Assembly (NCBI GenBank): GCA_008501655.1
Contig: QQUK01000088.1
Location: forward strand, 1 to 11,625
Source: Calditrichota bacterium
GTDB lineage: Bacteria; Zixibacteria; MSB-5A5; GN15; FEB-12
Length of the DNA: 11,625 bases
Direction: 5' to 3'
Under the pieces are notes generated by a model, which saw nothing but the letters and a program-made list of their open reading frames with translations, did not search any database and was not told the DNA's origin. Position 1 is the stretch's first letter, and every line of letters begins with the position of its first letter. Position numbers and translations under genes: made by a program. Positions 5,934-11,625 of this stretch are shown here, one piece after another.

Positions 5934-7640
5934 ATGACGATTCGGTTAATACTATTATTATTCATTTTAATAATCTGCTCATTTCAACTTTCATTTGCTG
6001 AACAATGCAATACAATTTTTGAAACATCTGTCAATGTGGATGTTGTAGGTGCGATGGTTGGGGGAATCGATTGTAACTCAGATGATTATGATGATCTCAT
6101 TTTAGGTAGACATGTCATTTCAGGTATAGATGGAAGCACATTATATACCATACCATATGACTACTCTAAAATCCGGATAATTGGTGATTTGAATAGTGAT
6201 TTAATTCCTGATTTTATTATAGGACAGGATACTGAAGCACGGGTTTTTTCCGGCTCTGATGGAGTTGAGCTTTTCAGTTTCCAGTTTAATCCCCTTTCAT
6301 ATTTATTCGGTACCGCAGTATCTAAAGCCGGAGATTACAATGCTGATGGCGTCGCTGATTATATCATTTCAGGTCCTGGGTGGGACAATGTAGATGGTGA
6401 TAATGTCGGGCGTATAATTATTTATACCGGTGTTTCAATAACGATTTTAAAAGAGTTTTATGGTGAACCGGACAGTTATTTTGGAATGGAAGTTGTCGGC
6501 GGTTCAGATTTTGACAACGACTCAATTCCTGACCTTGTAGTATATACTCCCGCAAAATCAACAAACCCCGCAGGAATCGGTAATGTATCGGTAATTTCAG
6601 GGTTTGACGGTTCAGATATACTTGACTTCAACGGGGAACAGACTGATGACGGCTTTGGAGAACTCATAGAAATTCCAGGAGATATAAATAATGACGGTGT
6701 TGATGATATAATGGTTTCAGCAAGACAATTTACAACTGATTCCATAAACTATGGAAAAGTATATCTCTTTTCCGGTGCAGATGGTTCGCTCCTTCATACA
6801 ATATTTTCTGACGGTGACAATACGAATATAGGTAAAGCAATTGCAGGTGCTGGTGATGTTAATAACGACTTGTATGATGATTATTTAATCTCTGATTTTA
6901 GAGGAACCGGCAGAGTCAGACTTTTTTCCGGTCAGGACCATAGTGTAATAAACGAGTTTTATGAAAATGATGACATCGTTTACAGCTTTGGTGATCTGAT
7001 TTCTGCAACAAATGACTTAAACAATGATGGTATTGCTGATATAGCCATAGGGAGAGCCACCAGTAACAACGCATATGCATTTGTATTTAATTTTAATGAT
7101 GACTGCGATGATGACGGTGTCAGTAACAGTTCTGATAACTGTTTAGCTGTTGCCAATAATTTACAAGTTAATTCAGATACTGATAATTTCGGTGATGCCT
7201 GTGATAACTGTCCGACAATAGATAATCCCTCTCAAGATGATTCTGATGATGATAGTATCGGCGATGAATGTGATACGTGTACAGATTCCGACAATGATGG
7301 ATATGGTGACCCCGTATTCCCGGCTTCAACATGTCCGGAAGACAATTGTCCCTCTGTTTATAATCCAAGCCAAACCGATACAGATACTGACGGGATAGGC
7401 GATGTATGCGATGAAACTTGTTGTGAATATCATCTTGATGTAGACCATAGTGGACAACGAGATATTGGTGATTTGGTCTATTTCGTTGATTTTATGTTTG
7501 GTGGAGGTCCGCCGCCGCCCTGTTTTATCGAAGCTGATGCTGATGGTTCATGTACAATCGATATTGCTGACCTTGTTATGCTAGTGCAATGTGCATTCGG
7601 AGACTGTTTTACAAGCTGCCATTTCTGCCCTGAGATGTAG
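5934..7640 (+). CDS. secreted FG-GAP beta-propeller / thrombospondin-3 / dockerin protein
   Basis: 568 residues. ATG at 5934 has GGAGGA (5921-5926); a GTG at 5919 lies inside that site and is rejected. A signal peptide ends at LSFA (residue 22). Residues about 40-385 hold seven FG-GAP/integrin-type calcium-binding repeats (IDCNSDDYDDLILG, GDLNSDLIPDFIIG, GDYNADGVADYIIS, SDFDNDSIPDLVVY, GDINNDGVDDIMVS, GDVNNDLYDDYLIS, NDLNNDGIADIAIG), enough for one seven-bladed propeller. Residues about 389-495 are Cys/Asp-rich thrombospondin type-3 repeats (DNCPTIDNPSQDDSDDD, DNCPSVYNPSQTDTDTDG). Residues about 500-560 are two dockerin-type EF-hand half-sites (DVDHSGQRDIGDLVY, DADGSCTIDIADLVM) joined by FGGGPPPP. 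The overall build suggests a Ca-stabilised extracellular adhesion or scaffold protein. No C-terminal sorting domain and no catalytic domain are visible. Confidence 0.88.
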   Translation: MTIRLILLLFILIICSFQLSFAEQCNTIFETSVNVDVVGAMVGGIDCNSDDYDDLILGRHVISGIDGSTLYTIPYDYSKIRIIGDLNSDLIPDFIIGQDTEARVFSGSDGVELFSFQFNPLSYLFGTAVSKAGDYNADGVADYIISGPGWDNVDGDNVGRIIIYTGVSITILKEFYGEPDSYFGMEVVGGSDFDNDSIPDLVVYTPAKSTNPAGIGNVSVISGFDGSDILDFNGEQTDDGFGELIEIPGDINNDGVDDIMVSARQFTTDSINYGKVYLFSGADGSLLHTIFSDGDNTNIGKAIAGAGDVNNDLYDDYLISDFRGTGRVRLFSGQDHSVINEFYENDDIVYSFGDLISATNDLNNDGIADIAIGRATSNNAYAFVFNFNDDCDDDGVSNSSDNCLAVANNLQVNSDTDNFGDACDNCPTIDNPSQDDSDDDSIGDECDTCTDSDNDGYGDPVFPASTCPEDNCPSVYNPSQTDTDTDGIGDVCDETCCEYHLDVDHSGQRDIGDLVYFVDFMFGGGPPPPCFIEADADGSCTIDIADLVMLVQCAFGDCFTSCHFCPEM

Positions 7641-7666
7641 TAAAATTTAATATACTTGCAATAATA

Positions 7667-7701
7667 TTCCCCGATAAAAAATATCATTTCTTATCGGGGA
7701 A
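7667..7701 (+). terminator. perfect 11-bp hairpin, possible 3' end of the dockerin mRNA
   Basis: TTCCCCGATAA (7667-7677) pairs perfectly with TTATCGGGGAA (7691-7701) around a 13-nt loop, starting 27 bp after the dockerin stop. No T-run follows on either strand, so it may be an RNA-stabilising or processing hairpin rather than an intrinsic terminator. The right arm lies inside the rdgB-like remnant. Confidence 0.5.
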
Positions 7702-7745
7702 AAGCGTTACAGGAAATTCGTACCGCAAAAGTGATAAATATATAA
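7677..7745 (+). pseudogene. remnant of an rdgB 3' end
   Basis: Bases 7677-7728 match 5725-5776 of rdgB at 45 of 52 positions. In frame it reads KNIISYRGKALQEIRTAKVINI then TAA (7743-7745), against KNIISHRGKALQEIRTVIINKL in the intact gene. Most differences are third-codon changes. The exception is CAT to TAT, which replaces the conserved active-site His with Tyr. A stop lies just upstream in frame (7662-7664) and no start is present, so it is a fragment and not a gene. It has the same orientation as rdgB and lies 1,952 bp downstream of the matching bases. Confidence 0.85.
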
Positions 7746-7788
7746 ATCGTTAATAAATACAAACCTATTTTCAATAGTTTTATATTTA

Positions 7789-9501
7789 TCAGTTACTGGT
7801 TTCAAATGTTTCTACAAGCTCTTTTAATGTATCAGCCTGTGAATTCAAATTCAATGCCATCTGGCCGGTCTCTTCAAATGAAGCCTGTGAATCCTGAGAT
7901 ATCTTTGAAATCGATTCAATATTTTTTGCAATTTCTTCAGATGTCGCTGCCTGTTGTTCTGATGCTGTAGCAATCTGCTCTATCATAGAGACCATCTGCT
8001 GATTTTTTTCAACGATCTCAGCTAATGAGTTTCCGGCTTTGTCAGCCATTTCTCTTCCGGTTTCAACCTGTTTGATGCCTGATTCCATTGATGTAACAGC
8101 ATTAGATGTTTTTGCCTGGATCTCTGTTATCATTTCAGTAATTTCTTTGGTTGCCTGACCTGTGCGTTCAGCTAGTTTACGGACTTCGTCCGCCACAACA
8201 GCAAAGCCTCTCCCCTGTTCACCAGCTCGTGCAGCTTCAATAGCAGCATTTAAAGCCAATAGATTTGTCTGGTCTGCAATATCATCAATAACCGTAATAA
8301 TATCACCGATTTTTTCAGCAGAATTGGCAAGTGATCTTATATTTGTTGCTGAACCTTTGACGACTTCGGCGATTAATTGCATACCTTCTATTGTCTCAAC
8401 AACATTTGCACGTCCTTCATCAGCAATATTTGTTGCGATATGTGCCATAGATGCTGCTTCTGATGTATTTTTTGTCGTTTCAACTACAGTTGCTGACATC
8501 TCCTCCATTGCAATAGCAATCTGATTTATCTGGTCAGAAGAATTTTTAGCCCCGGAAGCTGCAATTTCTGTCGAACCGGTAATCTGAGTTGATGCTGATG
8601 ACAGTACCATTGAATTTTCAGAGAGTTGTCCAACTATCTTATTAAGGTTATCAACCATCTTCTTAAATGATTTACCCAACGTATCATTTTCTGATTTTTC
8701 TTCTATTGCAATCGTCAGATTCCCATTTGCTATACTTTCTGATGCAGCAGCCAAAGCTTTGATGTAATCAATCAGATTTATAATTGCATTTTGAAGTACA
8801 CCTACTTCATCTGTTCTGTCATTGGTAATGCTAAAATTGATATCCCCTTGAGATGCCTGAAGCATCTTGCCGCTGACATCATCTATTGGTCTAAATATCA
8901 GCCAGCTCATGAAAAAGTAAATGGCTACAATAATTCCGCAGATACCAAGGCAACCGAATAAGAGTCCTAAAAATGCAGATGATTCGACTGCTTTAACAAT
9001 CTCTTCTTCGGATCTGACAATTTTCAATCCGCCTAAGATTTTTTCAGTATCGATATCATGACAATCAGCGCATTCTTTTCTGTTTTCGTACAATTTATAT
9101 GTTACCATATGAGGTATCGAATTTATCTCTTCAGTAACAGTCATACCCTGCATTGCGGAAAATACTTTATCCCAATTTGGATCAGTTGTTTTTTTTCCGA
9201 CAGCTGATGCGTCTGTTGACCTGGCAACTTCTTTTTCGGCTGTTATAATTGTGATTTCTGAGACCATCCCTTTATCGACAAATTCCTCGATAACCGGCTG
9301 GATCTTTTCATTTTCGCCGTAAGTCATAAATGTCTCAATGTTTTTTGATAAGGCAATTTTAAGTGATTCGGTGTTTGAATCATAAAGCTCAGTTAAAGAT
9401 TCAACCTGACTTTTTTGATTGAAATAAAAATAACCCCCTAAAACCACTATCAAAGACGCGGCGACAAGAAGCGAAATTTTCAATTTGATCGATAGTTTCA
9501 T
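7789..9501 (-). CDS. methyl-accepting chemotaxis protein with periplasmic c-type haem motif
   Basis: 570 residues. ATG at 9501 follows AGGAG (8-base spacing). Layout: TM1 about 9-27; periplasmic sensor about 28-175 with a CADCH haem-c motif (C144, C147, H148; bases 9058-9072); TM2 about 176-203; HAMP about 203-255; a second HAMP-like linker about 255-300; then the cytoplasmic coiled-coil. The conserved hairpin tip (about 396-446) contains IDDIADQTNLLALNAAIEAARAGE and GRGFAVVADEVRKLAERT, which bind CheA/CheW. No C-terminal CheR-docking pentapeptide is present (ends VETFETSN). PAS-type haem-c sensors of this layout are known in Geobacter chemoreceptors (GSU0582, GSU0935). The likely signal is redox state or a small gas ligand; that is inference. 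No che genes lie in the window, so it is an orphan receptor. Confidence 0.93.
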   Translation of the reverse strand: MKLSIKLKISLLVAASLIVVLGGYFYFNQKSQVESLTELYDSNTESLKIALSKNIETFMTYGENEKIQPVIEEFVDKGMVSEITIITAEKEVARSTDASAVGKKTTDPNWDKVFSAMQGMTVTEEINSIPHMVTYKLYENRKECADCHDIDTEKILGGLKIVRSEEEIVKAVESSAFLGLLFGCLGICGIIVAIYFFMSWLIFRPIDDVSGKMLQASQGDINFSITNDRTDEVGVLQNAIINLIDYIKALAAASESIANGNLTIAIEEKSENDTLGKSFKKMVDNLNKIVGQLSENSMVLSSASTQITGSTEIAASGAKNSSDQINQIAIAMEEMSATVVETTKNTSEAASMAHIATNIADEGRANVVETIEGMQLIAEVVKGSATNIRSLANSAEKIGDIITVIDDIADQTNLLALNAAIEAARAGEQGRGFAVVADEVRKLAERTGQATKEITEMITEIQAKTSNAVTSMESGIKQVETGREMADKAGNSLAEIVEKNQQMVSMIEQIATASEQQAATSEEIAKNIESISKISQDSQASFEETGQMALNLNSQADTLKELVETFETSN

Positions 9502-9543
9502 TTATTATGCTCCTAATATTTTAATTCCTTTTCCTATTAAAAC

Positions 9544-9570
9544 ATATCGGAAGCTTTGAGAAATATTTGA
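9544..9570 (-). promoter_or_regulatory. flagellar sigma (sigma28/FliA/SigD-like) promoter for the chemoreceptor
   Basis: On the minus strand, CAAA (9569-9566), 15 bases, then CCGATAT (9550-9544). The Bacillus SigD pattern is TAAA-N15-CCGATAT and FliA is TAAA-N15-GCCGATAA, so the -10 is a full match and the -35 three of four. It would start transcription about 35 bases before the ATG at 9501, and chemoreceptor genes are classic targets of this sigma factor. Confidence 0.55.
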
Positions 9571-9596
9571 CTATATTATCTCTAATCAGAACAAGA

Positions 9597-10046
9597 TTAG
9601 TCGATTTTCTTAAACATAACAATTATTTTTTCAGAATCTGAGACGATCTGAAATTTAAATGATCTGTATAAATCAATAGCTTTTGTCATTTTAGGTGTTG
9701 TTTCCAATCTGACATGACGGTAATCAAGTTTCGCAGCTCTAAGAAGAAATTCTTCAATTAATCTTACACCGATTTTGAGGTTGCGGTATTTATCATTGAC
9801 CCATAGCCGTTTCATTTCGCAAGTCTCCTCATCAAATCTGCGTAAAGCTATACATCCAACCGGAGTTTCATCAATAAATGCAAGCAGAAGAAATCCGTCC
9901 GGCGGAGCGTATTCACCGGGAAGATTCTCAAGCTCATCAGCAAATCCTTCAAAACAGAGGTCATGGTCCATCCACTCTGCATATTCCTTGAATAGGAGTC
10001 TGACAGCAGAAAGATGTTCAGAAATTTTGTCAGTAATTTTCAACAT
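9597..10046 (-). CDS. GNAT-family N-acetyltransferase
   Basis: 149 residues with the GNAT layout: N-terminal helices (HLSAVRLLFKEYAEWM), strand FLLLAFIDETPVGCIALRRF, the CEMKRLWV strand leading into the acetyl-CoA loop, then VRLIEEFLLRAAKLDYRHVRLET and TKAIDLYRSFKFQIV. The DLCFEGFADELENLPGEYAPPDG segment is typical of a common bacterial GNAT subfamily of unknown substrate. The pyrophosphate loop is unusual: where the family has R-G-x-G-x-G, this reads R88-N-L-K-I-G93, with two glycines lost, so CoA binding may be weakened. The start has no clear ribosome binding site. It lies 37 bp below the interrupted lipoprotein gene and 95 bp above the chemoreceptor gene, which has its own likely promoter. 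Confidence 0.85.
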   Translation of the reverse strand: MLKITDKISEHLSAVRLLFKEYAEWMDHDLCFEGFADELENLPGEYAPPDGFLLLAFIDETPVGCIALRRFDEETCEMKRLWVNDKYRNLKIGVRLIEEFLLRAAKLDYRHVRLETTPKMTKAIDLYRSFKFQIVSDSEKIIVMFKKID

Positions 10047-10083
10047 ATACAGCTTATACGTTTGTTGATATGTTTTGTTTTGC

Positions 10084-10473
10084 TTACTTAAGCAATAACA
10101 TTTTTTTCGTATATTCTACGGTATCGGATTTCACTTTATAAAAATAAACACCACTTGTGAGCATACTATCTAACAAAGGGATTGTATCGGGTGGATAAAG
10201 AATCGACACTGAAATAGTTTTAAAATCCTTGAGTCGTATTTCTTTTCTATCAGGTAGCTTTTCAGTCTGATAAAACCCGATCTTTTCTCCAAGAATATTA
10301 TATAAATCTACTGATACTTCCTGACTACCCGGAACCTCCAGAATAATAGTCGATGTAGGTCAGAAAGGATTTTTCCCCAAAGCAAAGTAACTGCCTGTAG
10401 TTTCCTGATAATAATTATAACACGAGATGAATATCAAAATAGTAAATAAGCATATAATGCTAATTTGTCTCAT
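10084..10473 (-). pseudogene. lipoprotein with FlgD-Ig/type IX-like sorting domain, interrupted by one TGA
   Basis: Reading from ATG at 10473, a lipoprotein signal (MRQISIICLFTILIFISC, lipobox Cys18) leads into YFALGKNPF. A TGA follows at codon 38 (10362-10360). The same frame then continues unbroken for 91 codons to TAA at 10084. The continuation carries the hallmarks of a C-terminal sorting/FlgD-Ig domain: PTSTIILEVPG, VSVDLYNILGEKIGFYQ, LTSGVYFYKVKS and the terminal TKKMLLLK. TGA lies at the position that is N/S/R in the family's NPFNP motif. The full product would be about 129 residues, nothing more than a membrane anchor plus this domain. This fits a recent nonsense mutation or a base error. 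Translation of only the 37-residue head is unlikely to give a functional product. Confidence 0.8.
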
Positions 10474-10504
10474 ATCTTTTATACAGTACTAATCTGAAAG
10501 AAAC

Positions 10505-10538
10505 AAAAAAAACCTGCAGAATAATAAAAATCTGCAGG
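10505..10538 (-). terminator. intrinsic terminator of the dehydrogenase gene
   Basis: On the minus strand, CCTGCAGA pairs with TCTGCAGG (10538-10513) around a 10-nt AT loop and is followed by eight T residues (10512-10505). It lies 30 bp after the dehydrogenase stop, so the lipoprotein gene downstream needs its own promoter. Confidence 0.92.
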
Positions 10539-10568
10539 GTAATTTTGTAACTTTTAAAAGTTATATAA

Positions 10569-11625
10569 CTACAATTTAGCTGCGATAGCTTCTCCGACTT
10601 CAAGGGTGGTGTTAGTTCCGCCCATATCGTAGGTTCGGACTTTACCTTCGGAAATCACTTCGGCAATAGCTTTTTCGAGCCGTTCAGCCTTTTCTGTTTC
10701 GCCAAGCCAGTCAAGCATCATTTTGGTAGTTAACAACATCGCCATAGGGTTGACTTTGTATTTACCGGCATATTTCGGAGCTGAACCGTGAGTCGGTTCA
10801 AAGACAGCATAGTTGTCACCGATATTTCCTGATGCAGCAAAACCAAGTCCACCGACTAACTGCGCACATAGGTCAGAAACGATGTCACCGAACATATTCG
10901 ATGTAGCAATGACTGAATAGTCCATTGGATTTTTAATCAGCCACATACACATCGCATCGATATTGGTTTCCCAAAGTTCGATACCCGGATAGTTTTTGGC
11001 AACTTCGCGGGCGGTCCGAACCATCAGACCGGATGTTTCACGGATGACATTCGGTTTTTCTACGATAGTAACAGATTTACGTCCGAACTGCTTGGCATAT
11101 TCAAATGCAGCAGTAACGATATTCCGGCAGCCTTCACGGGTAAATACACGCATAGATACAGCAACATCTTCCGCTTTGGCATGATCAAACTTGCTCATCT
11201 TCGGATTATATTTCCTGACAACTTCACGGACTTCATCCGGGAAAGGATGAAACTCAAGACCGACATAGAGACCTTCAGTATTCTCGCGGAAAACGACAAT
11301 ATCAATTTCATCTTTGTAATTAAGCGGATTGCCCTGATATGCTTTACAGGGTCTTACATTAGAACGAAGTTTAAATTCCTGACGGAGGCGGACAATCGGT
11401 GATGAATAAACATGCCCTTTCCCCTGCAGTTCGGGAATAAGTTCGTTTTCAGCTTCCTCTTTCGGCAGAGATGTTATCGCACCGAAGAGGGCACAATCCG
11501 TGTTTTTCAACAGGTCAATTGTTCTATCCGGAAGCGGGTTTGCTTCTGTCTTCCAGAATTCCCATCCGATATCGCCATGAATATATTCGGCATCTAACTG
11601 AATTTTATCCAAAACGATTTTGGCA
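10569..11625 (-). CDS. isocitrate/isopropylmalate dehydrogenase family enzyme, N-terminus cut by window edge
   Basis: The frame is open to the right edge, so the true start lies outside. At least 351 residues are visible, and about 20-25 (including the usual IPGDGIGPEV block) are missing. Beta-decarboxylating dehydrogenase hallmarks are present: substrate-binding SSPIVRLRQEFKLRSNVRP followed by YQGN, VVFRENTEGLYVGLEF, the SNMFGDIVSDLCAQLVGGLGF signature with its Mg-binding Asp residues, and EPTHGSAPKYAGK. The R-L-R-Q...Y-Q-G stretch resembles E. coli isocitrate dehydrogenase (ALRQELDLY...YYQGT) more than isopropylmalate dehydrogenase. At the cofactor site it has Lys-Tyr (APKYAG, bases 10770-10775), as NADP-dependent isocitrate dehydrogenases do, where NAD enzymes have Asp-Ile. 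A TCA-cycle isocitrate dehydrogenase is most likely, with homoisocitrate or related substrates possible. No leu or lys genes are visible as context. Confidence 0.88.
   Translation of the reverse strand, partial: AKIVLDKIQLDAEYIHGDIGWEFWKTEANPLPDRTIDLLKNTDCALFGAITSLPKEEAENELIPELQGKGHVYSSPIVRLRQEFKLRSNVRPCKAYQGNPLNYKDEIDIVVFRENTEGLYVGLEFHPFPDEVREVVRKYNPKMSKFDHAKAEDVAVSMRVFTREGCRNIVTAAFEYAKQFGRKSVTIVEKPNVIRETSGLMVRTAREVAKNYPGIELWETNIDAMCMWLIKNPMDYSVIATSNMFGDIVSDLCAQLVGGLGFAASGNIGDNYAVFEPTHGSAPKYAGKYKVNPMAMLLTTKMMLDWLGETEKAERLEKAIAEVISEGKVRTYDMGGTNTTLEVGEAIAAKL

Noticed and set aside
8162..8524. 120-codon frame antisense to the chemoreceptor
   Set aside because: It lies opposite the conserved signalling tip; low-complexity Ala/Ser composition typical of a shadow frame.
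9582..9600. CTAATC/GATTAG inverted repeat at the end of the acetyltransferase gene
   Set aside because: Weak AT-rich 6-bp stem overlapping the stop codon, with no T-run on the minus strand.
10360..10362. TGA as selenocysteine, or genome-wide TGA recoding
   Set aside because: TGA is used as a normal stop at 3325-3327, the position is not catalytic in this domain family, and no SECIS-like structure was evident. A nonsense mutation or base error is simpler, though kept as a testable alternative.
10548..10563. 16-bp perfect palindrome TAACTTTTAAAAGTTA
   Set aside because: Very AT-rich in an AT-rich gap, next to a real terminator. No independent sign of function.

Overview
The window is an ordinary low-GC bacterial chromosome segment carrying eleven intact or partial protein genes, one broken gene and one gene remnant. 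No rRNA, tRNA, CRISPR array, transposase or integrase was seen. Several features point to a Gram-negative of the Fibrobacteres-Chlorobi-Bacteroidetes (FCB) assemblage or a nearby candidate phylum: an outer-membrane beta-barrel protein, a secreted FG-GAP/thrombospondin-3/dockerin protein with a 'FGGGPPPP' linker, and a C-terminal domain of the NPF...SGVYFYK...TKKMLLLK (type IX/FlgD-Ig sorting) type. Zixibacteria-like is my best guess, by resemblance only. TGA acts as a normal stop (gene ending at 3327), so the genetic code is standard.

Layout. 23-607 (-): small outer-membrane beta-barrel. 608-992: gene-free divergent region with a tandem repeat and a palindrome. 993-1631 (+): exported protein of unknown function with a three-fold internal repeat, closed by a terminator. 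1704-2213 and 2266-2562 (-): a YciI-DinB-like pair. 2617-4202 (+): queuosine-precursor transporter overlapping by 4 bp an exported metallo-beta-lactamase-fold hydrolase. A strong bidirectional terminator separates these from 4288-5118 (-), an MscS channel. 5203-5805 (+): RdgB/HAM1 nucleotide-pool sanitising pyrophosphatase. 5934-7640 (+): large secreted propeller/dockerin protein, followed by a second, decayed copy of the 3' end of rdgB. 7789-9501 (-): chemoreceptor with a periplasmic c-type haem motif. 9597-10046 (-): GNAT acetyltransferase. 10084-10473 (-): lipoprotein/sorting-domain gene interrupted by one in-frame TGA. 10569 to the right edge (-): isocitrate/isopropylmalate-dehydrogenase family enzyme, N-terminus cut by the window.

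The genes do not form one pathway; they sit in short independent transcription units. The most noteworthy points are: (1) the dockerin gene is flanked in direct orientation by the true 3' end of rdgB and by a diverged remnant of it, part of which now forms one arm of a perfect 11-bp hairpin; (2) the chemoreceptor has a CXXCH haem site and a good flagellar-sigma-like promoter; (3) two genes share an identical TTGACT-N17-TACTTT promoter, and one of them appears to be leaderless; (4) one sorting-domain lipoprotein gene carries a single stop codon in an otherwise well preserved frame. I see no convincing undescribed multi-gene system here.
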